DNA of 64,000 bases from Mycobacterium paraffinicum (lineage in GTDB: Bacteria; Actinomycetota; Actinomycetes; Mycobacteriales; Mycobacteriaceae): contig NZ_MPNT01000016.1 of NCBI RefSeq assembly GCF_001907675.1, positions 72,151-136,150 of the forward strand. The letters run 5' to 3'. Position numbers and translations under genes: made by a program. Positions within the stretch are counted from its first letter, which is position 1. Every line of letters starts with the position of its first letter. The notes below the pieces were generated by a model, which did no database searches, was not told the origin of the DNA, and saw only the letters and a program-made list of their open reading frames with translations. Shown piece after piece: positions 33,580 through 42,625 of the stretch.

Positions 33580-36492
33580 TCACAGCACTTTTCGGTACAA
33601 ATCGTCCTCGTGGTGTTGTTCGGGGGCCACTGCCCCGCTGCCGGTGCGCGCGGGGCGCTGACGGATGAGGCGCGGCCACCAAAAGAACGGCCCGAGCAGC
33701 CGTGCTAGGGCGGGGGTGATCAAGGACCGCACGATCAGCGTGTCGAGCAACAGACCGATGCCGACGGTCGAGCCGAACATGCCGACCGAGGTCAGATCGC
33801 TGGACACCATGGCCATCATCGTGACCGCGAACACGATGCCCGCGGTGGTCACCACGCGGCCGGATTTAGTCACCGCCCGGATCAGTCCGGTGTTGAGACC
33901 GGCCTCGCTCTCATGGAGGTATCGGGCTACGAGCAGCAGGTTGTAGTCCGACCCGACGGCCACCAGCAGGATGAAGCAGAACACGATGTTCCACCAGCTC
34001 AGTGGAAGCCCGAGGAGGTTCTGCCAAATCAGCACGGACATGCCGAACGCCCCGGAGAACGAGAACGCGACGGTCCCGACGATCACCAGTGAGGCGATCA
34101 CGGCGCGGGTGATGAACAGCATCACCAGAAAGATCAATGTGAATGCCGCGGTGGCGGCGATCATCAGGTCGATCTTGGTGGCATCTTTGACATCCCAGTA
34201 GGTCGCGGCCGCGCCGCCGAGATAGACGTGGGATCCGGCCAGCGTGGTCCCTTTGAGTGCCTCTTTCACGGCCGGCATGAAGGTCTGGTCGTGGCGGATG
34301 CCGGCCTCGGTGAGGGCTTCTCCGTCGTGATAGATCAGGTAGCGGACCGCATGGCCGTCCGGGGACACGAAGTATTTTTCGTCGATCTTGAAGTAGGGGT
34401 TGTCGAACGATTCTGGTGGGATGTAGAAGAATTCGTCATTCTTCGACGTGTCGAAAGAGTGCCCGATATCCATGGTCTGCATGCCCAGCGCGTCTAGCTG
34501 TGTCAGCAGCGGTTCTAGCGTGCTGTGTTCTGCTTCCACCAAGGCGTTGAACGTGCCGAGGAGTTCGGCGTTGCGGCCCAGGGTGTCGACAAGTTGAGGG
34601 GTTACCTTGTCTTGGATGATCGCGGCCTGCATGCTTTTTTGGAAGTCTTCTGCTAGTTGGTCGAGCCCATCGGTCATGTCGAACAGCGATCGGAACGACA
34701 TGCATAGCGGGATGTCGAAACAGTGCTTTTCCCAATAGAAGTAGCTTCGGATCGGCCGCCACATGTCATCGAAGTTGGCGTAGTTGTCCCGCATCTGGTT
34801 GACGGTGTCGGTCAGGCTGGCTGCCGCTTCAGCGTTGAGGTGGGCCGAGCTGGCCTGCTGGTTGGTGAGGTCTTGCTGGTGGCGGGTCAGAGCCTGCAAC
34901 GTTTGGGTGACCGCGGAGATGTCGTCGAGCCGGTTGTTGAAATCGTGTAGGTAGGGCAGCACCTCTTTGATCTTGGTTCCGACCGTACCGAGGGCGTAGG
35001 TGAACGAGGAGTGCTCCAGCGGGACGCCTAGGGGTCGGGTCACGGCCTGGACCATCCCCACACCGGGCGTGTGGAAGATCGTGCGCGCGACTCGGTCGAC
35101 AGCGATCATGTCGACGCTGTTGCGCAGGTCGTGATCGGATTCGACCATCAGCATATCGGCGTTGAGGTGGCTGGCAGGAAAGTGACGGTCGCTGGCTTCG
35201 TAACCTTGGTTGGATGCAACGGTGTTCGACAAATAAATGCGGTCGTCGTAGTTCGGGTAGTAGGTGATCAGCGTGATTGACCCGATGAGCACGATGACGC
35301 AGCCGACCAGCAGGATCCTGCCGGGCCAGCGCACTGCGGCGGTGCCGATTTTATTCCAGATCCCATGTCCTGCTTGGTGTTTCTTCGGCTCGAATAGGCC
35401 GAATCGGCTGCCGATCGTGAGCACCGCGGGCCCGAAGGTGAGTGCGGCGGTGACCGCGACCAGCATGCCTGCCGCACACGGAGCTGCGCAGGTGTTGAAG
35501 TAGTTGAGTCGGGTGAATTTCATGCAGTACATGGCCCCCGCGACAGCAACCCCGGAGCCCAGGATCACGTGCGAGACGCCGCTGATAGCACAGTAATACG
35601 CCTGTTCGCGGCTTTCTCCCGCGAGGCGGCCTTCGTGATAGCGGCCGATCAGGAAGATCGCGTAGTCGGTTCCCGCCCCTAAGATCAGCGACACCAGAGT
35701 ATTGGCGGCATAGACCGAAATCTCGATCCAATGGTGATAAACCATGAACGCGGCAATCCCCCGGCCGCAAAACAATTCCATCAACACCATGAACAGGATG
35801 AGGAGTGCGGTCGGGATCGAGCGGTAGACAATCAGCAGCATCGCGGAGATCAGCACGATCGTGACGAACATGATGGTGTTGAGGCTGGTGTTGCCGACGT
35901 AGATCATGTCCGCTGACAGCACGGCCGACCCTGAGGCGTATACCTTCAGTCCGGGGGGCGGTTTCATGTTATTGAGGATGTCGCGGACCGCGGTGATCGA
36001 CTCATCGTTGAGTGTTGAGCCGATATCGCCCGCAACTCGGACCAGAGTGAAGTTCGCTTTGGCGTCGTTGCTTTGGACACCGGCGGCTGTCGTGCCTTCG
36101 TCCCAGAGATCCATCACGTACTGGACACGCCTGTCACGGCGCAGCTTGTCTACCATCGTGCGGTAGAAACTGTGGTCGGCGTCGTTGAGTTTGTGGTCGC
36201 CTTCGAAGACGACGAACACGAACGCGTTGCTGTCGCCTTCGTGGAACACCTGGCCGATGTGGTGCAGCGCTTGAACCGAGGGCGCATCGACGGGAACTAA
36301 TGCCTCCCGGTTGGCGTCGACGACGGGTTCTAGCTGTGGGACAACTGTATTGGTGATCACCAGGAACACCATCCACGCCAAGATGACTAATGGCGCGAAC
36401 CGCCGCAGATTGCGCGCAATGAATGGACGCTCCGGCGTGGGCTCCGGCGGCTCTTGGACGCGTACGGGTGCGGTATCGACGTTGCCGCTCAT
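33580..36492 (-). CDS. MmpL family RND transporter
   Basis: 970 residues from ATG 36492. Two RND repeats are present. The first has VSLILGAGTDYAIFLIGRYH and the second LLVAVGSDYNLLLVARYLHE, carrying the Asp-Tyr pairs of the proton relay. Two large periplasmic loops lie between membrane segments, the second with a coiled-coil-like stretch around ALTRHQQDLTNQQASSAHLN. Length and partner match MmpL4/MmpL5, which export siderophores, lipids or drugs. Its start overlaps the mmpS stop by ATGA. Confidence 0.92.
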   Translation of the reverse strand: MSGNVDTAPVRVQEPPEPTPERPFIARNLRRFAPLVILAWMVFLVITNTVVPQLEPVVDANREALVPVDAPSVQALHHIGQVFHEGDSNAFVFVVFEGDHKLNDADHSFYRTMVDKLRRDRRVQYVMDLWDEGTTAAGVQSNDAKANFTLVRVAGDIGSTLNDESITAVRDILNNMKPPPGLKVYASGSAVLSADMIYVGNTSLNTIMFVTIVLISAMLLIVYRSIPTALLILFMVLMELFCGRGIAAFMVYHHWIEISVYAANTLVSLILGAGTDYAIFLIGRYHEGRLAGESREQAYYCAISGVSHVILGSGVAVAGAMYCMKFTRLNYFNTCAAPCAAGMLVAVTAALTFGPAVLTIGSRFGLFEPKKHQAGHGIWNKIGTAAVRWPGRILLVGCVIVLIGSITLITYYPNYDDRIYLSNTVASNQGYEASDRHFPASHLNADMLMVESDHDLRNSVDMIAVDRVARTIFHTPGVGMVQAVTRPLGVPLEHSSFTYALGTVGTKIKEVLPYLHDFNNRLDDISAVTQTLQALTRHQQDLTNQQASSAHLNAEAAASLTDTVNQMRDNYANFDDMWRPIRSYFYWEKHCFDIPLCMSFRSLFDMTDGLDQLAEDFQKSMQAAIIQDKVTPQLVDTLGRNAELLGTFNALVEAEHSTLEPLLTQLDALGMQTMDIGHSFDTSKNDEFFYIPPESFDNPYFKIDEKYFVSPDGHAVRYLIYHDGEALTEAGIRHDQTFMPAVKEALKGTTLAGSHVYLGGAAATYWDVKDATKIDLMIAATAAFTLIFLVMLFITRAVIASLVIVGTVAFSFSGAFGMSVLIWQNLLGLPLSWWNIVFCFILLVAVGSDYNLLLVARYLHESEAGLNTGLIRAVTKSGRVVTTAGIVFAVTMMAMVSSDLTSVGMFGSTVGIGLLLDTLIVRSLITPALARLLGPFFWWPRLIRQRPARTGSGAVAPEQHHEDDLYRKVL

Positions 36493-36932
36493 GCCGAGAG
36501 CACCTGGCACCAGACACCGGCGTGCTCACCGGTGGCCGTGTGTTCGGAACGGATTTCGTTGTCAATCGTGATGCGGCAACCAATGTGTCCGCCGGCTGCT
36601 TGCGCGGTCACGTCAGCGGTCGCCGTCGTCATCGTGGTGGTCTCGACGTGCGACCACGGCAACGCGGTCAGGCTGACGTCGACAGGCTTGGAGTCGGTGT
36701 TCCAGTATGTCACCCGACCCCATCCGCCGAAGTCGCCGAAAATCTCGTACTTGATGTTCTTCGGGTTGAACTGCGCGATCACGAATTTATTGCCCGAGCT
36801 TTTTGTCAGATCCTGGGACCCGAAGATCCCGTGCAGCGCATATATCGATATACCGGCGATCGACACCACGGTCACCGTTAGGACGGGGAGCCAGACCTTG
36901 CCGATGAGACGACGACGCTTGGACACAGCCAC
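36489..36932 (-). CDS. MmpS family accessory protein
   Basis: 147 residues. One N-terminal membrane anchor (VWLPVLTVTVVSIAGISIYA) precedes a periplasmic beta domain with YEIFGDFGGWGRVTYWN, CRITIDNEI and GVWCQVLSA, the Cys-containing end of MmpS proteins. It works with the coupled MmpL as its periplasmic adaptor. Upstream DNA to 37.4 kb has no gene, leaving room for a long regulatory region. Confidence 0.92.
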   Translation of the reverse strand: MAVSKRRRLIGKVWLPVLTVTVVSIAGISIYALHGIFGSQDLTKSSGNKFVIAQFNPKNIKYEIFGDFGGWGRVTYWNTDSKPVDVSLTALPWSHVETTTMTTATADVTAQAAGGHIGCRITIDNEIRSEHTATGEHAGVWCQVLSA

Positions 36933-37346
36933 GATGACGACCCCTTTCTCGGCGCACGGTCAACTCATCCGCTTGGTTGATCCTCGACCAGCTCGACGCG
37001 AACCCCTCTGTGCCGTAACGGCACCCCGTGTACGACCGGCTCGCATGCAAGCGGGTGCGCAGCCCACCATTTCGGCGAGCTGCGCAGTACTGACCACATT
37101 GTCAACAGCTTTTGGTTACCGCCGTGCAATCGACGCAACGCCACTGACGCCGTATCGCCTCTGGGTAACGTCTTCACCGTCCGCATGACGCGTCCGGTGG
37201 CGGACCAGGCTCACTACGTTAGGGCACGTGCTGTGTGCATCGCTTGCAGAATATTTAGCAAATCTCGTCCCGCCGCCTCGGTACTGCGAACGGTCAGCAC
37301 ATGTGCGGAGTCCACGTCGCAATCGGTGCCATCGCTGAAGATCCAG

Positions 37347-37390
37347 ACGAAGATGCTGACAGCGTGGATCTGAGTGCTCTGCGTGGCGCT
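37347..37390 (+). promoter_or_regulatory. Decayed ninth copy of the bipartite promoter
   Basis: ACGAAGATGCTGACAG at 37347-37362 matches the 16-bp box at 11 positions. After exactly 19 bp, CGTGGCGCT at 37382-37390 matches the second box at 6 of 9 but has lost the TANNNT core. It points at the nitroreductase relic beginning at 37473, the same arrangement as the intact copy before the nitroreductase at 51182. Confidence 0.4.
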
Positions 37391-37472
37391 GGGCTGCTCG
37401 TGGCCGACGCCGTGTATCGCGAACCCTGACATCGCAGCGCAGGTGAATGCGCGCACCAAAAGGACGGCTACC

Positions 37473-37560
37473 GTGGGTGATTACCCGATCGTGGAAATGG
37501 ACAACGACCCGCTGCTGGCGACCACTCGATACGACCCAAAGCGCGAGACTCCTGAGCAAA
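37473..37560 (+). pseudogene. Nitroreductase N-terminal relic
   Basis: From GTG 37473 the frame reads GDYPIVEMDNDPLLATTRYD, which aligns with STYPVIEMTTDTLLSTTRSV, the start of the intact nitroreductase at 51182. Similarity ends after about 25 residues and no later nitroreductase motif is found in any frame before the cupin gene. It is the truncated remainder of a paralog. Confidence 0.65.
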
Positions 37561-37769
37561 CGACATCATTGGCGATGCTGGGATCCCAGATGATGCAGAG
37601 GTCGGCATCCGATTCTAGACGGCGAGCACGGCGCGGTGCTGCCGAGGCGCTGCGGCCCGCGGCGCAAACGCCGACGACGCGATGGTCCGTGCCTCAGAGC
37701 TACTTACCGCCGTCGAGGGTGCGCCAAAACCGCGTGCCATGTGGGTATTTCGGTCGGTTCGGAAGGCCG

Positions 37770-38168
37770 TCACGGCGTTGCGTCCTCGATGAATGTGACG
37801 TCGAAGCCCTGGGGCCAGAAGATGCTGAGGACGCAGTCCTCGTCGCCGACGCAGGTGTCGCCGTGAACGGCGTTTCCCTTTTGAAACCACGTGCTTCCGG
37901 GGGTGAGCACTTCGTACTCGTCGGGGTCTTGAAGGTAGTGCCGGAAGCGGCCGGAGACGACGACAGCGTAGTAATCGTGTCCATGAAAGTGGGGTGGAGC
38001 CGTAACGCCGGCGGAGTATTTCATCAGGAATGCCGTGGGCCCCGCGGTTTCAAGGTCTCCGTACATCAGCGAGACGAAGATCCCCTTGCCTTGGTCGTTG
38101 AGCGGGCCGACAGGTTGCCATTCGAGATCCTTGGCGTAGGTGACGATGGTGTCGGGTTGGTCGATCAT
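37770..38168 (-). CDS. Cupin domain protein (DUF4437-like)
   Basis: 132 residues with one cupin barrel: PPHFHGHDYYAVVVSGRFRH gives the metal-binding histidines of motif 1, and VLTPGSTWFQKGNAVHGDTC gives motif 2. It is last in the MFS, saccharopine-dehydrogenase-like, cupin operon. A second cupin of the same kind is at 48366. The WFQKG/WYQKG signature is shared. Function may be metal-dependent detoxification or sensing; the substrate is unknown. Confidence 0.82.
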   Translation of the reverse strand: MIDQPDTIVTYAKDLEWQPVGPLNDQGKGIFVSLMYGDLETAGPTAFLMKYSAGVTAPPHFHGHDYYAVVVSGRFRHYLQDPDEYEVLTPGSTWFQKGNAVHGDTCVGDEDCVLSIFWPQGFDVTFIEDATP

Positions 38169-38250
38169 CGTTTGCCTTTCGTGATGTCGGTGCGCCGGTG
38201 GCTTTTTGGCTGCGTGAGCGCAGTGGAGAATCGTGTCGTCGAACTGGGGG

Positions 38251-39282
38251 TCACTCTGGGAGATCGGAGATGGCGAACGCTGCGTGGCTGGGTGCGAGGG
38301 CGGTCAGGATCGCGGTGGCGTCGAAGATTTCGCCGGGTGCGTGGGCGCCGGGCTCACTGAAGTCACCGTCGAGCAGGCGTTGTGCGGCTTCACCCAGCAG
38401 TGGGGCGGAGATGGCGTAGATGTCGCGGCCGCGCATGACAGCACGGCGCTGGATCTGGTCGCCGTGCACGATCACTTCGATCGTGAAGTGCTGCGGGGAT
38501 GATCCGCTCGATGACTCGGTTGTCGGGGGTGCTGTTGCGGAGTCGAGCACCTCGCGGACAGCGATTTCACTGATGTAGTTGTGTAGCTCGTGAACGTGGA
38601 TGTGCCGAGGAATCAATGTCATCTCGGTGAATGGCAGTTCAACGACGTCGTGGACATGCAGTGGCGCACCGAAGTCCCATGTTCGTCGGGCTGGAGGCGA
38701 CGGCACGGGTTGCGGCTGGCCCTCTGTGATTGCCAGATTGCCGAGGGCTTTGCGGTCGATCGTGACGCGTGTTCCGCGGGTGGGATGCCAGCTGTCTAGT
38801 CCGATCATTACGTCGATGGAGTCGGCGGTATCGACGCCTGCTAGGGCGGCGGTTGCCATCAGATCGGCTAAGCCGCCGTAGAAGGCCATCGACGGTACGA
38901 CAGCGACGTCGGCGAGGCGAGCGGCTTTGTGGAAGACTCGTAAGGTGTTGGCGGCGGTGGGCTGCTCGGCGCAGACGTCGAGGTAGTGGCAGGTGGTTCG
39001 CAGGGCAGCGGATGCCACGGGGTGCGCGGTGTCGATGAAGGGGCCTGCGCAATTGATGACCACCCCGGCACCGGTAAACGCATGATCGAGTGATGCGGGG
39101 TCGTCGACGGTGGCATGTCGTCGGATCACGTCGGCGGCGCCGAAGTCTGTGTCGCGCAGCGCTAGTGAGTTTCGGGCGACGGCCACAGGAGTCAGACCGC
39201 GGCGCAGCAGTTCGGTGACGACGAATCGACCGGTGTATCCAGTGGCGCCGAAGACGGCCACCGTGGTCGATTTCTCACTCAT
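38251..39282 (-). CDS. Saccharopine dehydrogenase-like NAD(P)-binding protein
   Basis: 343 residues from ATG 39282, with AAGGAG 9 bases upstream. VAVFGATGYTGRFVVTELLR is the cofactor motif, and VINCAGPFIDTAHPVASAAL with CHYLDVCAEQP is typical of the saccharopine-dehydrogenase-like trans-enoyl/lipid reductase group. Middle gene of the operon starting with the MFS transporter. Substrate unknown. Confidence 0.82.
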   Translation of the reverse strand: MSEKSTTVAVFGATGYTGRFVVTELLRRGLTPVAVARNSLALRDTDFGAADVIRRHATVDDPASLDHAFTGAGVVINCAGPFIDTAHPVASAALRTTCHYLDVCAEQPTAANTLRVFHKAARLADVAVVPSMAFYGGLADLMATAALAGVDTADSIDVMIGLDSWHPTRGTRVTIDRKALGNLAITEGQPQPVPSPPARRTWDFGAPLHVHDVVELPFTEMTLIPRHIHVHELHNYISEIAVREVLDSATAPPTTESSSGSSPQHFTIEVIVHGDQIQRRAVMRGRDIYAISAPLLGEAAQRLLDGDFSEPGAHAPGEIFDATAILTALAPSHAAFAISDLPE

Positions 39283-39377
39283 GACGCTGCTCCTTGATGT
39301 GGTGTCGAGGATGTGCGGGATTGCCACGTTCGGTGTCGCGGACGCAACCGGGCCGCGCGATCGTCGTGGCTAGATGG

Positions 39378-40640
39378 TCATGGCGGCGGAGGCGTCGACG
39401 ATGAGGGCGTCCTCGGCGTTTCCGATAGAACGCCAGCCACAACGGCTGCTGCGCAGACGATCAGCGCCGCAGCCATGAACGCCGCGGGATATCCGAGGTG
39501 GACAAGCGCACCTCCGAGTGGGCCGGCGATCATGATGCCGATATCCCATAGTGAGCTGGCCGCACCCACGGCGGCCCCGGCGCGCTCACCACCTACCCGG
39601 CTCAAGGTGAGCGCCACGATAGCCGGGAACATCAGCCCCACTCCTGCACCGGTGATAGCGGTGCCGATCATGGCAGCAGTCAGCGTATGCGCGGCGGCCA
39701 CCACGATGAGACCTCCGGCCTCGACGCAGAGGTTCAGAATGGTCAGTGTCTTGCGGCCCAGGCGGTCGGCCACCGGGCTACCCGCCACTCTGGCGAACAA
39801 GAACGCCGCGGCGAAGACTGTCAGTCCGATCGAAGACCCGGTTCCCATCGAATAATCGAGGAAGAGCACCAGTAGCGCGGAGATGGTGCCGTAGCCGTAG
39901 GCGGCTGCACCGAAGACCAGACCGGGCAAGCCCGCTCCGCGCGGTACGACTTGCCGCCACGCGGCCTTTCTGCCTGTAGCGGCGGCCTGGCCGATGATTT
40001 GGCGGCGGGTCGTCGACGCGATCAGCGCGGAGAGAGCACCGAGGGCGGCGATGGCCAACCACGCTGCGGCGAGTCCGGCGACGTGTGTGGCCGCTACGGT
40101 CGCGAGCGGGCCCAGGGCCAGGCCCGCCCACATCGACAAGCCAAACCAGCCAGCGACGCGACCGCGACGCTCGGCAGGGGTTCCGGCGAGAACCCACGGC
40201 AGCGCGCCGTTGAACAGGGCGGCCTCACCAGCGCCCATGATGAGGCGGGCCACCACGACGACGGCGAGGGTGGGTGCCAACCATTGTCCGAGGGCACCGA
40301 CGGTGATGAGCATTCCTGCCGTCACGACGATGCCGCGGGCGTGGCCGATATCGCCGGCACGTCCGGCCAGAGGACGGCAAATGGCGGCGGCCCCGAAGGC
40401 GATGCCCACGGCGAGGCCGACGGCCAGCGGCCCGCCATGCAAACGCTGCGCGATCCATGCCGGTAAGAGTTGCAACGTGGCACCGAAACCTAAGTACCCC
40501 AGGAACACCGACGCGGCCAGTCTCTTGATCGGGCCTTCCGCCGCGGTCACAGGCGCGGTAATTCGAACGTCCAGACCGGTGCTGGCCTGCTTTCGTTCAG
40601 TTGCGTCACCGTCGTCGCGACAGTTCGATCGGCGGGGCAT
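39378..40640 (-). CDS. Major facilitator superfamily transporter
   Basis: 420 residues with 12 hydrophobic segments. The loop 2-3 motif is RPLAGRAGDIGHARGIVV, and the second-half counterpart is GSPVADRLGRKTLTILN. The architecture fits drug/metabolite efflux transporters (DHA1-like). It is preceded 5 bp upstream by the stop of a small frame at 40646, and by a bipartite promoter at 40840. No clear ribosome binding site precedes ATG 40640, so reinitiation from the small frame is plausible. Confidence 0.88.
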   Translation of the reverse strand: MPRRSNCRDDGDATERKQASTGLDVRITAPVTAAEGPIKRLAASVFLGYLGFGATLQLLPAWIAQRLHGGPLAVGLAVGIAFGAAAICRPLAGRAGDIGHARGIVVTAGMLITVGALGQWLAPTLAVVVVARLIMGAGEAALFNGALPWVLAGTPAERRGRVAGWFGLSMWAGLALGPLATVAATHVAGLAAAWLAIAALGALSALIASTTRRQIIGQAAATGRKAAWRQVVPRGAGLPGLVFGAAAYGYGTISALLVLFLDYSMGTGSSIGLTVFAAAFLFARVAGSPVADRLGRKTLTILNLCVEAGGLIVVAAAHTLTAAMIGTAITGAGVGLMFPAIVALTLSRVGGERAGAAVGAASSLWDIGIMIAGPLGGALVHLGYPAAFMAAALIVCAAAVVAGVLSETPRTPSSSTPPPP

Positions 40641-40645
40641 ACGCG

Positions 40646-40738
40646 TCAGATCGACACCACCGCGACGCTGGAAAACGTATTGGATAGCAGTCCCGTGCTC
40701 CCGAAACCCGCTACACCGGTGAGTATTTGAGCGCTCAT
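40646..40738 (-). CDS. Small leader ORF upstream of MFS gene
   Basis: A 30-residue frame from ATG 40738, with GAGGTGAT directly upstream. The product (starting MSAQILTGVAGFGSTGLLSN) is hydrophobic and could insert in the membrane. Its TGA lies 5 bp before the MFS ATG, so translation is probably coupled. It may be a leader peptide controlling the transporter or a small membrane protein. Confidence 0.45.
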   Translation of the reverse strand: MSAQILTGVAGFGSTGLLSNTFSSVAVVSI

Positions 40739-40839
40739 ATCACCTCATGGGGGTTCATTGACCGACTGTCATCAGCTGATGCAACGATCGGTGCCACGTC
40801 GAGAACATGTTCCGGGGCCTGCGCGCATCGACCGGATCG

Positions 40840-40883
40840 GACGCTACGGCAGCGGCATGTCGCAGTGCTGTCGAAATCTTTAG
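40840..40883 (-). promoter_or_regulatory. Bipartite promoter P1 (towards MFS operon)
   Basis: On the minus strand CTAAAGATTTCGACAG (40868-40883) is followed after 19 bp by CGTAGCGTC (40840-40848), which contains TAGCGT as a TANNNT -10. It directs transcription to the MFS operon through a leader of about 190 bases that includes the small frame at 40646. It shares the divergent interval with P2. Confidence 0.72.
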
Positions 40884-40972
40884 CCTCGTTGATGTCACCG
40901 TCGCCGCGAGAAGGAGGCCCGCGCCCAAACGCACGCGCACGTCCGGGGTTCCGACAAGTCGCGGTCTGCAAA

Positions 40973-41016
40973 CTAAAGATCTCGATAGTGCGAGGGTCGA
41001 GGGTCTCCGTAGCCTC
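40973..41016 (+). promoter_or_regulatory. Bipartite promoter P2 (towards old yellow enzyme)
   Basis: CTAAAGATCTCGATAG (40973-40988), 19 bp, then CGTAGCCTC (41008-41016) with -10 TAGCCT. It points at the old yellow enzyme gene whose start is about 100 bp downstream. P1 and P2 are divergent and separated by about 90 bp, so the 473-bp interval is wholly regulatory apart from the small frame. Confidence 0.72.
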
Positions 41017-41113
41017 GTCGAAGATCAGGGAACGGTCTAGCGAGACTGCGGCTCCCCCAGTCTCGTGGCGAGGGTGGGCCGCGCAATCGATGATGGTGAG
41101 GTTATTGGTAGTG

Positions 41114-42256
41114 GTGACATCGCAGGTCAAGTCGGCACTGTTTGCCCCGGTCAAGGTGGGGCCGCTGACGTTGAATCATCGCGTTGTGATGGCCCCGATG
41201 ACACGTCAACGGGCCGATCAGCCGAGCGGGATCCCCGGGGATCTGCCGCTGGAGTATTACGGGCAACGCGTCTCTGAGGGCGGCCTGATCATCAGTGAGG
41301 CGATCGCGGTGTCGCGGCTCGGCCACGGCGGCTATGGGTCACCGGGACTGTGGAATGACGAGCAGGTGGCAGGGTGGAGGCGGATCACCGACGCGGTCCA
41401 CGATGCAGGCGGCTTCATCTTCGCCCAGCTCTGGCACACGGGTCGGCGCTCGCACGTGACGACGAGCTTTCAAACCCCGGTGAGCCCGTCGCTGGATCCG
41501 AGTTTTTGGGCAAACCCGGCCAACACCGTATCGACCGAGCAGGGATATGCGCCGGTCTCCCCGCATCGGGCGTTGGATGTTGGTGAAATCCCCTCTGTTG
41601 TGGAGGAGTTCGCTGCGGCGGCCCGTAACGCGGCGGCGGCCGGGTTCGACGGCGTGGAGCTGCATGCGGCGTACGGCTTCTTGCTCGACCAGTTCCTTCA
41701 AGACGGCAGCAACCAGCGCACGGACCGCTACGGGGGATCTGTTGCCAACCGCGCCCGTTTGCTGATGGAGGTCGTCGAGGCTGTGTCGGCGGTGCGCGGT
41801 GCTGATCGCGTCGCGGTGCGGATCTCACCGAGCAGCACGTTCAACGACATTCACGATAGTGATCCACACGCACTGTTCGGTCATGTGGCCGCCGCGCTCG
41901 ACGGCGTCGGGCTAGCCTACCTGCATGTCATCGAGCCGCGGGTCAGTGGTTTCACCCTGATCGACGCGCACGCCGGCCCCGTTGCGTCACAGGAGTTGCG
42001 GAAGTCGTTCAGCGGCACCATGATCGCCGCTGGTGGTTTTGAGCCCGACACCGCCGAAGCAGCGCTCACCGCTGGTGACGGTGCCGACCTGATCGCGTTC
42101 GCGCGGCACTTCGTGTCCAATCCCGACCTGCCCGAGCGCATCGCTAAAGGCTTGCCGTTGAGCCCATATAACCGAGACACCTTCTACACGCCACTGCAGG
42201 CGCACGGCTACATCGACTACCCGCCCTACCGCGACATTGAATCCGCCAGCGCCTGA
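41114..42256 (+). CDS. Old yellow enzyme family FMN ene-reductase
   Basis: 380 residues from GTG 41114. LFAPVKVGPLTLNHRVVMAP, then the FMN/active-site stretch FAQLWHTGRRSH, VELHAAYGFLLDQFLQDGSN followed by RTDRYGGS, and MIAAGGFEP are OYE landmarks. His184 is kept, but the usual second proton-positioning residue (Asn or His, +3) is Tyr187. OYEs reduce activated alkenes and nitro compounds with NADPH. In-frame ATGs at 41090/41093 are alternative starts. Driven by P2. Confidence 0.88.
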   Translation: MTSQVKSALFAPVKVGPLTLNHRVVMAPMTRQRADQPSGIPGDLPLEYYGQRVSEGGLIISEAIAVSRLGHGGYGSPGLWNDEQVAGWRRITDAVHDAGGFIFAQLWHTGRRSHVTTSFQTPVSPSLDPSFWANPANTVSTEQGYAPVSPHRALDVGEIPSVVEEFAAAARNAAAAGFDGVELHAAYGFLLDQFLQDGSNQRTDRYGGSVANRARLLMEVVEAVSAVRGADRVAVRISPSSTFNDIHDSDPHALFGHVAAALDGVGLAYLHVIEPRVSGFTLIDAHAGPVASQELRKSFSGTMIAAGGFEPDTAEAALTAGDGADLIAFARHFVSNPDLPERIAKGLPLSPYNRDTFYTPLQAHGYIDYPPYRDIESASA

Positions 42257-42346
42257 ACGGCTTTAAGCCCACTTTTGCCCGGCGGATCGACCCCTCATTG
42301 CGTCTCGATCCGCTGGGCGTGGGTGGGATGGCGTTGAGAGCCGGGG

Positions 42347-42565
42347 TCAGCTCTTCGACGGCAGCGCGGCGGGGTATTTCTCGAGCATTTCCGCGGGCCG
42401 GGTGGGACGAAGAACCAAGTCACCGTTGCAGTTTGGGCACACTCCACCCAATTCGCCATCGGTGCACGCTGCACAGAACGTGCATTCGAAGGTACAGATT
42501 CGAGCATCGGGTGAGCCGTTGGGCAGCGGCTGTCCGCAGCGCTCACATTCCGCTCGCAGCTCCAT
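42347..42565 (-). CDS. DUF1272 zinc-ribbon-like small protein
   Basis: 72 residues with seven cysteines in a dense pattern: AECERCGQPLP, ICTFECTFCAAC and GGVCPNCNGDLVLRPTRP, as in DUF1272. The Cys pairs suggest one or two bound zinc ions, which could also be redox-responsive. Last gene of the operon running from 45320. ATG 42565 is chosen among three close in-frame starts. Confidence 0.82.
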   Translation of the reverse strand: MELRAECERCGQPLPNGSPDARICTFECTFCAACTDGELGGVCPNCNGDLVLRPTRPAEMLEKYPAALPSKS

Positions 42566-42625
42566 GACCGCCATCGACCGCATCCCTTCTCTGGTGCTTT
42601 CCTCAGTGACTTGTGAAGAGCGTCG

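Larger units (their letters stand above)
36933..37769. other. Gene-poor stretch with nitroreductase relic and decayed promoter copy
   Basis: About 840 bp upstream of mmpS. It contains the nitroreductase fragment at 37473 and the degenerate promoter element at 37347, both listed separately. A TTGACA on the minus strand at 37100-37105 could belong to the mmpS promoter but no good -10 follows. Remaining frames lack resemblance to known families. Confidence 0.5.

Noticed and set aside
37100..37105. TTGACA on the minus strand as the mmpS promoter -35
   Set aside because: No TANNNT lies at 16-18 bp from it, so the assignment is unsupported.
37374..38360. A 328-codon plus-strand frame
   Set aside because: Only its start resembles nitroreductase; the rest is the complement of the cupin gene and has no family pattern.
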